From contig VWZX01002706.1 in the NCBI GenBank assembly GCA_013399015.1, forward strand, positions 1 to 64,000: DNA of 64,000 bases, read 5' to 3'. The DNA comes from Galbula dea. Taxonomy: Eukaryota; Chordata; Aves; Piciformes; Galbulidae. The notes below the pieces were generated by a model, which saw only the letters and a list, made by a program, of their open reading frames with translations, ran no database searches and was not told the origin of the DNA. The position numbers were made by a program, and so were the translations under genes. Shown here in pieces: positions 1 to 10,700 of this stretch (the first letter of the stretch is position 1; every line of letters starts with the position of its first letter).

Positions 1-1135
1 AAAGCAATATTTTCCTACCACATTTTATTTCCTCTTGCTTGTCACCAAACCAAGGCAAAAAAACCCATAAAAGACTTAACAACTTCAGTTCCAGCAGTCT
101 GAGACCTTCTCCCCAACCTGAGACTCATTTACCAATTAAATGAGCAACTCCTGTCTTTGCAAATTCCTTTTTGCATGGTGTCTACAACCCAGGGAAGCTG
201 TTTAGGAAAAGCGATACAGAAATCTCAAGCCTGCCAAAAAGGAGGTGTCTCTGAGCTGAGAAGAGTACAGCAGCAGGTACAAGTCTTGACAAAACAGGGG
301 TGTGCACAGATTATACCCTTTCCTAGCATTGCCCTCAAGTTCTCAAAAATGTCATACAGCATCTTTGTGAAACTTTATCAGTCATAAAAAGGGCCTTGAA
401 GAAGGCGAGGAGAAAGGGAATAAATCACACTAACTATAAGCTCCAAAGGGAGAGCAAGCTGACTCCAAATCTTACTCATACATACTCATTGTATTTCCAT
501 TTTTCACTTGTCTTGGCAGTAACTAGAAAAGGAGTAAGAAATGACTCTTGGAGATTACAATTTCTGCAGAGAATATTCTTGGATGCCCACTAATCAGAAA
601 GTACAGAATAAAAATTAGGATAATGTCTCCAATTTAATACCAAGTCTTTCAATTTATAACTATCAGGAATAGTTCTATTAAAAGAGAAAAAGTAGGCCTG
701 CATGACTGTAAAAAGCATGTATATAAAAGAGCAATCTAAGGACTTGCTGACCCTGAATCTGCTTTGTATCAGTTATATATTTCTCAGGAAATGCCAAATT
801 CTGTAGTTTTCATGGTGCAGAGTTGCAAGTATAACTTTTTAAGATGACTTTTTGCCACTTTCTGGAAAGGTTTTAATTACTCTTACATATTTTACTGTTA
901 AACATAGAGGAGGACATTGCATATATGAAACTGAGTAATAATACACTATAAATTATAGTAACTGGCTATATTGCCCTCCTATCATTTCCAAGAAAATCCC
1001 TAGTGGCTGCAGATTAGTGTTTTACTTAAAGTGAATGACAGACAACCTCCTCTCCCCCAACACAGACAAATCTAGGCTAGAACAACATATAGATTGAATC
1101 ACCAATTGAATCAAAGTCTCCTCTGAATAAATTAC
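1..1135 (-). other. PDLIM5: PDLIM5 intron, left edge of window
   Basis: This is AT-rich non-coding sequence downstream of the last visible exon. I looked for the next linker exon (human PGVTSL...FKPVGSTG) and for LIM cysteine/histidine patterns and found neither. No repeat is recognised. Confidence 0.6.
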
Positions 1136-1243
1136 CTCCCAGAAGCTGCTGCAGCAATGTGTTCAGAAAGTCCAGGAGAGGGGACACTGCCAGAGGAGGA
1201 CTCTGCTATTGGCAAAAGAGCAGCCGCAGGTTCTGATCTAGCA
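1136..1243 (-). CDS. PDLIM5: PDLIM5 linker exon leading to the LIM isoforms
   Basis: This predicted 108-nt exon has acceptor GTGAAAACAG and donor GGGAG/GTAATT. It gives one base completing Asn, 35 codons (ARSEPAAALL, PIAESSSGSV, PSPGLSEHIA, A-A-A-S-G) and AG of an Arg codon. Human PDLIM5 has a similar Ser/Pro-rich stretch, N-SQEPSPQLASS...SPTSG-R, starting from the same Asn and ending at SG-R, but seven residues shorter. Phase at both ends fits. The acceptor is weak because its polypyrimidine stretch is interrupted, and the residues are only loosely conserved. The upstream boundary is therefore less certain than the downstream one. Confidence 0.65.
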
Positions 1244-1375
1244 CTGTTTTCACTCCATTCACAAAACCAAACAAAACCAAATGGAGATACACAGAGAAAG
1301 AGAACTTTAATCCACATTGAAACAGTATGCTGAACAGAACTGTGCACAAAAGTGTTAGTAAATTGGAAGGGGGGA

Positions 1376-1450
1376 AGAAAAGAACAAACAAACAAACCCA
1401 AAGAACCAAACCCAAACCACACACCAAAACAAAACTCAAACCCAAACCCC
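1376..1450 (-). repeat. A/C-rich low-complexity tract (G/U-rich in the pre-mRNA)
   Basis: The plus strand is almost only A and C, with many CAAAC and CCCAAA units. On the transcribed strand it reads as GGGTTT and TTTGTTTG units. It lies about 130-310 nt upstream of the weak acceptor of the exon at 1136-1243. It opens two overlapping Phe/Val/Gly-rich reading frames on the minus strand that are artefacts of composition. Confidence 0.8.
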
Positions 1451-1975
1451 ATGGAGTTTACAGTAAAATACTAATAGAAGAATAACATGAGGCATCATAC
1501 ATCTAGGAAGTGTCACACTTTTAGTGAAGGTTGAGAAGTGTCTTGCTGCTTATAAACTTAGAAAGCTAGGTAGTGTTTTATACTTGCAAAGATGGAACAC
1601 ATATTTAGTGTTACATTACGTGATGGAAAAGTTTCAGGAAATACTGGAAAAGAAACAGACACAAGTGCTAGTGGGATTCACTCCCAAAGTTTTACAAAGA
1701 TTTTAGGGCATTAATTTTGTGAAACTTAGACTATATATTTCTCAATATTTTTTTCATATCCTTTCTTTTTTACAGTTGGGATAGAAAAAAAATAGTAAGT
1801 CTAGAAAACGTCTTAAAGCCCTCTACTCAAAGAAAAGCAGATGTTGGGCATCTCACTAATACACAACAATAAAAGTAAACTAGGAGGCAGAGAGCAATCA
1901 CAATCTCAAGTTTTGAGCAGACTAAATTAGCCACAGGCTTTTGTTGTTGTTGGGGGGTTTTATTATTCCTTTTAA

Positions 1976-2013
1976 AATATAAATATATATATATAATTAT
2001 ATATATATACATA
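1976..2013. repeat. AT-dinucleotide-rich patch
   Basis: This is an interrupted (TA)n run with short A/T interruptions. It is simple sequence with no other signal. Confidence 0.8.
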
Positions 2014-3989
2014 AAAGATATAAAACTAAATATCTTAATGAAGTAGGGAGCTTAAAGTACTGAAAATTATTGAACAGATTTGGGAAAGACCAGGGAGCAG
2101 ACCTCACAAATGGTAAAGGCATGGATGGAAATTCTGGTAGAGGCAGCAGCATCTCCAAAGTCTTGGTAGCTACAGAGTTTCTATTGAGATTAATACAGGC
2201 ATCCTGTGCTCCTGCTCCATTAGGTAGATCTGCAGGTATGCTTTAGAGATATTTATCTGTAGATTACTGATGGAAGAGAAGCTTCTATTTCTTTTTTTTT
2301 TTTTTCAGCTTCTAGGTGATTCACCCTTCTAGGTGATCTCTATACAGTTTATTTATTGATATTAAAAAAATATATATATTCTGAATGGTTTGTAAAATGA
2401 GACATATGATAATGCTAGAGCATTTTATCCACATGTAAATGGAAAAGCAGTCTGTTGTTTTGGGAACAGTAACAAAATCCAAAACTTCATGTCAGGATGT
2501 GTTGTGCAATGGGAACACTGTGGAAAGATAACATATTTAAAGTGGGAAATAAAACTCATTTCACACATTCATAAAACATTTTAGGAACTAGTGATTTGTT
2601 ACTTTGAGTTTATAGGAAACATATATTTTATTTTGATAGCCTCTCTCAAAACTGTCATATCCTCAACAGACAGACTCTATGACTGTTTAATTTGAATCAA
2701 AACAGGCTTTTATACTTTGGATTATTCACAGAGGCTTTTTCTTCCATTTCTTGCTAAAGTAACTCATGCTTCAAAGGGGTAGGAGGTTGTAAGATAGATA
2801 AACATAATAGCAAGTTAAATGCCAGCTTGAAAATATTCTCATTACCTAGGGACATTCCAAAACACAAAGATACTTGAAGGTCAAGATCTTCTGCCCTTAT
2901 GAAGAAAACTTCACAGAGAGTCTAAGTGCTAAGCTTTGATAGTTTTCATCACATTGGTGTCCTCTGAAACTCCCATCTTCCTTTCCATTCATGAAATAGT
3001 CTTTAAATCCAGCAAAACATTTTTAATTCACTGCTTCATATTGCTACTTTAATGTGCAAGATTTAATAATGATTATATTGTGTTGTATGTGCACTCAGTA
3101 ACACACTTGGGTTTAGTAACACAATGCAAGTTACACGATAGAGGAAGGGATAAAATTGACTAACAAATCTCATCAAAACAGTTTTAGTGAAATCATTAAA
3201 GTGAGTATTTGCCCCTGCTGTCCCTAAGGAGTTGACCCCAGAGGCAAGATGTGATATGTCTTAGTCTATCAATTACCAGTGTAAATCTAATTGTACTTTA
3301 TGCTGTGCATCACTAGGCATCCACATCAGTGACTGTTAATGTTAGACAACTTGACTATTACCTGATGTCTCCATTTTCTGTCTGGCTTTTCCTAAAGATA
3401 AGATGACAAATACCATAAGCTATTGCTGTACTGTACAGCACTATAAAACATCTGAAAAGGAAACAAGCTTAAAATTCTTCCAAAGGTCTCTATTCCTTTC
3501 AATTTTTCAAGCTGTGCAATAAAAAACCCAACCCCGCACCCCAAGTCTGCAGAAGCATTTGGACTGAACATCAATCTGTTGACACAATTCCATGAGAAAT
3601 GCATGTAGGTCAGCTGCACAAGCTACAGGCCAATAGCAATACTTCTCATTAAGAAATTATGAAAGATTAGGCTTTTACATGTGCCTTAAAATTCACCCTT
3701 AAGGTTTGAAACTTCCCTGATTCAACAAGCGTTGCAGAAGTCAAGAGCCAGTTTTAATTGGTAGAATTCTTACTCCTGAAGCCCCCCAAGTGGTCAACTC
3801 ATTTGAGTGATTTCTGCAAAACCCATGTTGAGATTTTATGTTTGTAACATAGTCAGGAACTTTCCTATTGTGATAGTTCTGTAAGGGATTTCATTATTTC
3901 TCTTACTATAACCTGGGAAGGTGCACTGAAATTACAGCTCCATGTAGAAGACTATCCAAGGAGTCAGAGAGACTCAAAAAGAAAACCAG

Positions 3990-4899
3990 ACAGAGCTAAG
4001 ATAAAAGCAACTTTTATTAAAATACTCTTCAAGCTTCAGAAAGCATAAATTAATGAATGTGTAGCTACTATAATACATTATTTTACAGGAAAATCATAGG
4101 GCCATGAAGCTTTTATAAACACAAGAAAGCCTATGAGCTTCACTCTGTAATAAATAAATAGCACTGTCTTATCTTGTTAGAGGATATGTTGAAGCTTTTA
4201 CAAGTACACAGCAACATTCTGCTCTGTTTTTCCTAAGTTTTCCACAATATGAACATATTCCTTGTTTAAGTAGCAGAATCTTTATGTTGAGCTTTGGATA
4301 TTTTTTTCCTTAATTTACTTTTTGTTTGATTAAAAGCAGTCTGTCTTCATGCTCTACTTCTTAAAACATTTACAACCACTCTAAAATTGACCTGCTGAAA
4401 GTCTAGTGAAATCCAAGATCGCTGTCCTGGTAAGTACAATAGTTTGAAATAAGTGCATAGAGTCCCTCTTCATCTTCTTCTCTCAGCCCCAAAATATAAG
4501 TAATAAAATTCCTTATTTTTTTGTTCATAAGTTTCTGCTTTCTAACAACCTACAGTAACTCAGCAACACAAATGACTCCATTAAGGCAAAAAAAACAACC
4601 TGCAACAGCCATCTCCTCCTCCACATTGGGAGATTCAAGTTGCCTGAGTTGTTCTGGTTTAAATATGTTATCTTTTTGTCAAGTAGTGATCAGCACAAAA
4701 ACATTTTCATCTCATTTTTTACACATCAGTAGGAAAGTGTTAGAAAAGTATAGAAAAGGCTAGAGTTTCTCTTGCAGTAAGGCTAGTGAAATACATTTTT
4801 TTTTTTAGTAGATATATTTTTTTGGTTTGGTTTTTGGTTTTTTTGCAAAGCAGATGGAAAAGAAGGAAGTGTTATTTTGCTTTAGCAACTTGGGTCAAA
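3990..4899 (-). other. PDLIM5: Probable 3' UTR of the LIM-less PDLIM5 transcript
   Basis: After the TGA at 4902-4900 the minus strand runs without a recognisable exon to an AATAAA within TTTTAATAAAAG at 4018-4013. About 20-50 nt beyond it lies a GU/U-rich stretch (around 3985-3955), as expected after a cleavage site. That would make a UTR of about 0.9 kb. A short AC/A-rich run (T/G-rich on the plus strand) lies near 4796-4842. The signal and its spacing are read from the sequence; the actual cleavage site is inferred. Confidence 0.45.
4013..4018 (-). terminator. PDLIM5: Candidate polyadenylation signal AATAAA
   Basis: This is a canonical AATAAA on the minus strand, and the first one I found downstream of the alternative stop codon. 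It is followed by a U/GU-rich element on the same strand, a layout typical of vertebrate poly(A) sites. It would serve the LIM-less transcript only. The LIM form must read through or splice past it. Confidence 0.45.
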
Positions 4900-4993
4900 T
4901 CACTGGACATTTAGAGCACGTGCTGAGACTTCATGGTGCCAGTCACGTAATTTGGTATATTTGGGACTAAAGACGTGGATGGGAAGCTTTTCC
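4900..4993 (-). CDS. PDLIM5: PDLIM5 alternative terminal exon (LIM-less isoform C-terminus)
   Basis: A long, almost unbroken pyrimidine tract (about 5044-4998) ends in CTTTCCACAG. The exon then gives one base completing Lys, 30 codons and TGA. The tail reads E-K-L-P-I-H-V-F, SPKYTKLRDWHHEVSARALN, V-Q, stop. It closely resembles the last residues of the short, LIM-less ZASP/LDB3 isoforms (SPRFAKLRNWHH-LSAQILNV), so it is the PDLIM5 counterpart: a muscle-type exon that ends the protein before the LIM domains. In mammals the LIM-less ENH isoforms are favoured in differentiated muscle, while the LIM form is widespread. The product keeps PDZ binding but cannot recruit LIM partners. Assuming a 32-residue first exon as in human, the isoform would be about 329 residues, or 335 with the microexon. 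Confidence 0.93.
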
Positions 4994-5633
4994 CTGTGGA
5001 AAGAAGTAATAGAAGAAAAATAAGAGAGAAAGGAAGAAAGAAAGTTTCTCTTAAGCAGTTTCATAAGCCAGCATGCAATCTCCATGCACTATTCCTTAGC
5101 CACACATTGCCTTCCTCTCGGTCAAGAACTTGGATCTAGTGTTAGGCAAAGTCAGCAGAAAAATTCCCACTGACTGCAGCCATCATTGGATTCAGCCACT
5201 GGACAGTCCTCACTTTGAACAACACTTATCCCAAAGCAAGGAGACTGCTGCCCCTTGTTCCCAGTCCAGAATACTTCCCAGCTATGCTTTGCAATCTGAT
5301 CCACACTTGCAAACTAAAAATGCCTGGTTAGATTTAGGAAAGGGAAAACACATTGAAAAGCCAGTCCTGTACAAAAAACCAGTCCAAGTTTAGGGGGAAA
5401 AAAAAAAAATCTCAAACTGCTGCACAAACATTAATACTGAACTGCACCAACAGATTTAGAAAGGTTGGTCTATGCAGAAAAGAAGTCTTGATTTTTACAT
5501 GCTGAAGAAGGTGGCAAAAAAGCAGCAACATTTTCAAAACACCCAGATGTCACACAAACTCACCCAACACTATCAGTTAAAAATTAAGACATGCAAAATA
5601 TTAAAGTAATAAAAGTGTAAAACATCAACTCAC
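4994..5633 (-). other. PDLIM5: PDLIM5 intron before the alternative tail exon
   Basis: This is a 640-nt intron, running from a GTGAGT donor to the CCACAG acceptor. Its last 50 nt are a very strong pyrimidine tract. The open frame across 5130-5393 on the plus strand has no recognisable protein character and is rejected as a gene. Confidence 0.85.
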
Positions 5634-5670
5634 TTAGTCTTCTTTGCAGCTTCATGTTCTGATTCTTCCA
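5634..5670 (-). CDS. PDLIM5: PDLIM5 37-nt exon preceding the isoform choice
   Basis: The acceptor TTTTCTTGTAG is excellent and the donor is CTAA/GTGAGT. The 37 nt are two bases completing Met, 11 codons E-E-S-E-H-E-A-A-K-K-T, and two bases AA. It aligns with human LKESEADNTKKAN just after ITGTEH. The open AA can be completed in two ways found downstream: by G from the exon at 4900-4993 (Lys, then stop-containing tail) or by T from the exon at 1136-1243 (Asn, as in human). This exon is therefore the branch point between the LIM-less and LIM-containing proteins. Confidence 0.9.
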
Positions 5671-7252
5671 CTACAAGAAAACAGAAAATCTTTATTTTCC
5701 AAGGCACTAAAGGCACTGTAGCAACTTAAACCAAGATTCTCCCCCTGTGCCAATGTATTCACCACAGCAGGATATGACAACAAGTTTTGTTAGGACTCCT
5801 TGATTCTAAATATGTCCCAATGGAAATGAGGTATGTTTGTAAACTTCAAGAGCCCCTTTAGCAGCACTGCTGAAATGTGGCTCTGCTGTTCTCTGTCCTT
5901 TCCCTTGGCCAGCTCTCCATGCTGGCATTGAGGAAGGCAAGTCGAGAAGGGGAAGATGAATGGAAGTTAAGAGGCATATTTTTTGGATGAGCATCCGGTA
6001 GGTTTATATCAGGTGATAATCCAAGCATCTGTTTGCAGCCAGGCTCTGACCCACCAAGATGTTAAAGGACTGCACACAGGATAATGTAAATTCCCAGTCT
6101 TGATTTTAAGTATGGAAAAATCTAGTTGCAGTCACTTTCTTATACTATTTGTCAACATGGTTAATAGATCTGGACTGGATGACATGTTATTTGATCTCTA
6201 GGTCTCATATTCTGCCCTTATAGACAACTCAAAAAGAACTTAGAAGACAATGCAAAGACAGATAATGATCCATTAACAGACTAGTGCAGCACAGGACCAC
6301 AAAACAATCAGGTAACTGTCCAAGTTCAGAATATTTATCACACATGGACAATAATCCTTATCTGGGGAGATGTTGTCCTTGGCTTCTAGACTAATTCTGC
6401 CAGAGAATCGATAGTTGATTTAATCAAATCTGCCCCTGGGGAAGAGGTCTGATTTCTTCACTGACTTCTTCATTGTAGCACTAGCTGAAGAATGCAATAA
6501 TCACCTCCATGCTGGCTGCCTCAGTATGCACATGACTGGGCTCAAATCTCCAGATGGCACTTCTGATGGCTTTTACACAACATTATAAATCTCAGACAAA
6601 GAACTGTAACTGACAGCATAGTATGAAATTGAAGTTTTACCCTAAAATTATATGACACAGAATGAGTTTCTCTGTATCATCTCTTCCAGTCCACAGCACA
6701 TGTAACTACACCATAGCATAAGCAGAGGATGGAAACATGATCTGGGAGTAAACTGAGGAACTATGAATCTATGTTTCTAATTGATTAAACTATTGCAGAT
6801 CACAAACCTTTGTATGACTGTCAAAGATTTTTCTACATGCCTGAAAACACAATTTTTCTGGAGCATTAAGTCTGAACAGGAATGTTGCCATTTTGGTGAT
6901 ACAGGAGAGAAGAAACAGCAAATACCTATCTGCCAATATCTTTGAGAGTAGAAAAGGAACGTTTTAAATTCTCTATAACTTTTTAATGTTCAACTCAATC
7001 AGGAATGATGTCCAGCAATGGATGTGTCCTGAGGTATTCAGCAATTGCAGGAGTTTCACAAAGATATTTTCTCAAACTTTTGCCTTTAAAAGAGCTCACC
7101 AAAATCCTGCCTACTGGATTTATTATCCAAGAGTAAAAATATGCAAGAGATACACACCTCAACCATTGTACTACTCCCCTCACCCACAGCTTTTAAAAAC
7201 ACCTGCTCAGTTCAAGGCCATTGTTTTCAGTTTGTTTACATCAACTACTCAC
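5671..7252 (-). other. PDLIM5: PDLIM5 intron of 1582 nt
   Basis: It runs from donor GTGAGT (7252 downward) to acceptor TTGTAG (ending at 5671). No additional exon, RNA gene or repeat is recognised. Confidence 0.85.
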
Positions 7253-7425
7253 TGTGATCGGTGCCGGTGATTTGGGCAAGGATGCGGAAGGAGCGGGACT
7301 GGGTGGTGCCTGTCCGGGGATGCCAGTCTTCAGTGTCCTCAATCAGACGCTTCTTGCTGGCATCGCTGTGGGTGGGTGTGTGGTAGAATTCTGTATAGGT
7401 ATCCACAATGTGCTTCCGTGGGGGG
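7253..7425 (-). CDS. PDLIM5: PDLIM5 conserved exon PPRKH...SRSFRILAQITGT
   Basis: This 173-nt exon has a pyrimidine-rich acceptor (CTCCTTGATACAG) and a strong donor (CACA/GTGAGT). It holds one base completing Gly, 57 codons, and one base that completes to Met. Key blocks are PPRKHIVDTYTEFYH, THSDASKKRLIEDTEDW, RTGTTQSRSFRILAQITGT and D-H. It is nearly identical to PDLIM5 of mammals. The SRSFRILAQ-TGTE part is shared with ZASP/LDB3 and other ALP/Enigma proteins (the conserved region between PDZ and LIM). This is the best single diagnostic exon for PDLIM5 rather than LDB3 or PDLIM7. It is included in both LIM and LIM-less forms. Confidence 0.97.
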
Positions 7426-7717
7426 CTGTATCAAGGAGAGGAGAGAATAGTGAGTGAAATGCTTCAGAGACCACCTGAGCTGGGGATAATTACAAAAACG
7501 TGGGGAGAACTGTGGGTTTTTGCAGCGTTTGAAAGCAGCTTCTGCGTTTGCATGCAGATGTGCAGCAGTGAGCTCCACAGGCACACCTGAGCACAGATTC
7601 TGAACCAAACACAGCTTTACAATTACAGCTGAAATAGTCTTTCTTGTGTCACTGCTTGAACATTTGAAACAGGGAAAGACAGCCATTATCAAGACATTTA
7701 CATGTTTAAGCCTTTAC

Positions 7718-7735
7718 CGTTTGGGTGGGTTTTTC
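7718..7735 (-). CDS. PDLIM5: Candidate PDLIM5 18-nt in-frame microexon (KNPPKR)
   Basis: Between a pyrimidine-rich acceptor (TGTCATCTCCAAG) and a GTAAAG donor lie 18 nt. They read as one base completing the Gly codon of the large linker exon, five codons K-N-P-P-K, and two bases that complete to Arg with the first C of the next exon. The insertion is therefore exactly six residues, turning ...QQNG-PPRKH into ...QQNG-KNPPKR-PPRKH. Both phases fit, and skipping the exon keeps the frame too. I have an unverified memory of a similar KxPPKR insertion in mammalian PDLIM5 variants. Usage is inferred from the sequence, not shown. The intron downstream of it is only 292 nt. Confidence 0.68.
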
Positions 7736-10700
7736 CTTGGAGATGACAGAGCAAGACAGCAAGAGAAAGTTTTCCCAGCATAAACGTGAAAAGGAGAAAA
7801 AGAAAACAGGAAATGAAGTCAGAAAGCTGAAACAGAAGTGCAGCTAACTATCCTATTGAATTCGTTTTTTGGGAAAGGGCACTGAAATCCAATGAATAGC
7901 CACTTGCATTCTATTACCAAAACTGCGGCACAGAACTCCAATACTTCTATCGAACTCCCAGTGATTACCTTACAGGGATTAGAGGGGAAATTGTTTGGGC
8001 AAAGCAAGGATCAGGTGCCCCTCAGCAGATTCTCCCCTTTGCTCATGAGAGACAAAGCACTGGCTATGTGCAAGGGCCACCCAGAACGTGTCAAGTCGTT
8101 TTTGCACTTGGCAAAGACTGGATCAGAACCAGGACATTTGAAAGCACAGGTAGTGATGTTCTGGAGCATAACGTGGAGACACTGCACTGGTGCTCGACAG
8201 CCCCTCTGAAAGCCAAAAAAAGTGAGTTGATTGTTTAATCTGGAAATTTCCCCCTCTGTGACCTACATGCTAATATCAATCTCTGCACTAGCAGCTGACG
8301 TAAACAACATGCAATGGCACTGATCAGTTTAGGAAAAGGGAACAGAACAATTGGACTACATATATATATATATATGACTCCAAAATTCTACATGTTATCC
8401 CAAAGCATTAATAGTTAAGACCCTTTAAATGTACACTTATTTTTACACCATTTGCAGATTAACTGCAAAAGTAGCTCCTAAGACATAACAATTCTAATAA
8501 TCTTTTTTAAAAAAAGAAAAAAACACCCCACACTAAACCTTGAAAAGTCACTTCTATTTTTGCCACTACCTCCCCACTCTATGTATTTCTGCTGAACAAA
8601 GGTGGAAAATATGAATGATAATGATGTAAGTTATTAGTTGTAAACAAGTAAGAATTAGTCCCATTCAGTGGAATGCGTTAGTAAATACTTACAGTTAAAA
8701 GCATAACTAGTACTTGAAAGAACAATGTGAAAGGTATTGTACAAAATTATATCAAAACATTGAATTTATTGACACAGGGTATTAGTGAAGTATGTGTAAC
8801 ACCTCAAAGGTACTAAGAGGGAGAGATATAGAAACAGGAAAGTGGTATTTCCAGGACAGAGTACAAGAAGTAGAAAGGAAAATGAAGTAAATTGTCAAAC
8901 CAGGTAATAGAAAAAATAAAATCTGAAAATTAAAGCAGTACATAAAGGCATAGAACGACAGGGAAACATAATTATTTACTTGCAGATGACTGCATTCTAG
9001 AACTACCACTGTGAAACGAGTAGCCTTTTACATGTGTTGAAAGTTGTATTATGAACAAAATATCCAGATCTCTCGTGGATCCTAATGGTCCCTTTTAAGG
9101 AGTTAAGAGTCTGCTAGTAATAACTCACTGAGGCAACAAGGTGGTGCCAGAGACAAAGGAAAATTCAATGAGAGGCTCTCCTTTAACTCACCCTTGAAGC
9201 AAGGGGAGAAAAGACAAGCTAATAAAACCTAAATCATATTTATCATCCCTAATCTGCACAAATCACAGTATGAATTTACTATCCAGCCCTTCATTCCGTG
9301 GTTCTGAAACCATTTTTGCTTCTATACCGTATTTCACCATTAACTAGTTGTATCACCGACACCAATTAGCCACAGATGCACCAAAAATGTATCAACACAC
9401 ACAAACACCACACAAATGTTCTGTGGAATGAAAAAAACGCTGCACAATGTAACACAGCGAAAAGCAAGATCACTTCATGTCCAATGCAGACAAAACCACT
9501 GACTACACTAAGAAGTTACAAAGAAAAGCTGAAGCTGTTTTGCAAAATGTCAATACAAAACCACTGAGAGCTCTGATTTTGCAAAACAAGAATACATGCT
9601 GTTTATTCCAACAGGAAAAAACGACCATAGTTCAACTCCAGTGCTGTTGATACTAACTTTGTCGCTGTTGTTATCTGCAAGGGAAGAAAAGTATTGGATG
9701 TGTTAATACATTCTTTGCTTCTTGAAATATTACAGGAGTTTCCAAATTCAAGCTCCGGTAAAGCTGTAAGTCAAACTCACAACCATCAAGAGAACCTACA
9801 AGGGAAAAGTTTAGCCCAGCAGAGCTTAACCTGAGTGAAGTCTGTGGACATCTTACCTGTTTTAAGCAGCAGGCACGTTTTCATGCAAGAGCTGGCAAGA
9901 AGGTCTTTATAAAAGCATAATTGCAGGCAGCCTAGTAGAGGCAAATTGCTTTCTTTCTAAGCCAAGAGTAAACAAGGGAAACAAAACTTCCTTCCCCATC
10001 CTGAAGTGAAAGCAAATCGTTTATGTCCTGAAGGTACTTTGAATAGATCAGGAGGAAATTCTGAGTTTGACAAGGTGCATGTCTTAAGAACTGCATTTGC
10101 TCAGTAGTGCTGTCACTGAACAAGGTTTTTTTCTTTTAGAAAATGAATAATACAAAACACAGAAGAAAAAGAGGATTTAAGACAGATCAGTTATTCCAAA
10201 CTTCAATGTTTGTGACATTTCATAAGTGTCACAGATTCCACTTTAAATGGGGAGACAGTTAAGCATCATTGTAGAAATGCAATCTTCCTAGTAAAACTAA
10301 GGAGTAAGTGTAGTGGCAGACTAATGTAATCACTTTAAGGGGCTTTGCTTGGTTTTGTTTTCTTCTTTAGGACCACAAGAGAGTTAGTCCCAAACCAGTA
10401 TTGTAAGAAAGATAGCAAATTAAATAAGTTTTACAGCTCTAAACATTTTCAAGCTTCCCCAGACTGGATCTGCAAGGTTGGCAGGGAGACAGGGATTTCT
10501 TCACCTGTCAGCTATGATACTCATCAGTTGGTGTTACTCATCCCCTAACCTAAGGTAGGGCAGTGACAGAGCTCACCCACTCATCCCATCTTGATTGTCC
10601 AGCTCTTGCTCTGGGCTTGCAGCACTTCCTTCCAGGAGACTTTATTTTGTTCCTACTGTTTTCTTTTTCAGTACCAATTGCTGCTTTTGAATATCCCTTA

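Larger units (their letters stand above)
1244..3989 (-). other. PDLIM5: PDLIM5 intron between the alternative tail exon and the linker exon
   Basis: I see no coding sequence here. It holds an A/C-rich tract (1376-1450, GU-rich in the transcript), an AT-dinucleotide patch (about 1976-2013) and a 14-base T run (2292-2305). The remainder is unremarkable AT-rich intron. Confidence 0.6.

Noticed and set aside
1132..1452. 106-residue minus-strand frame starting MGFGFEFCFGVWFGFG
   Set aside because: Its start lies in the A/C-rich tract. Only its C-terminal part is kept, as the spliced exon at 1136-1243.
7892..8209. 106-codon plus-strand frame near the microexon
   Set aside because: No family match, no splice or promoter context, opposite strand to the gene.
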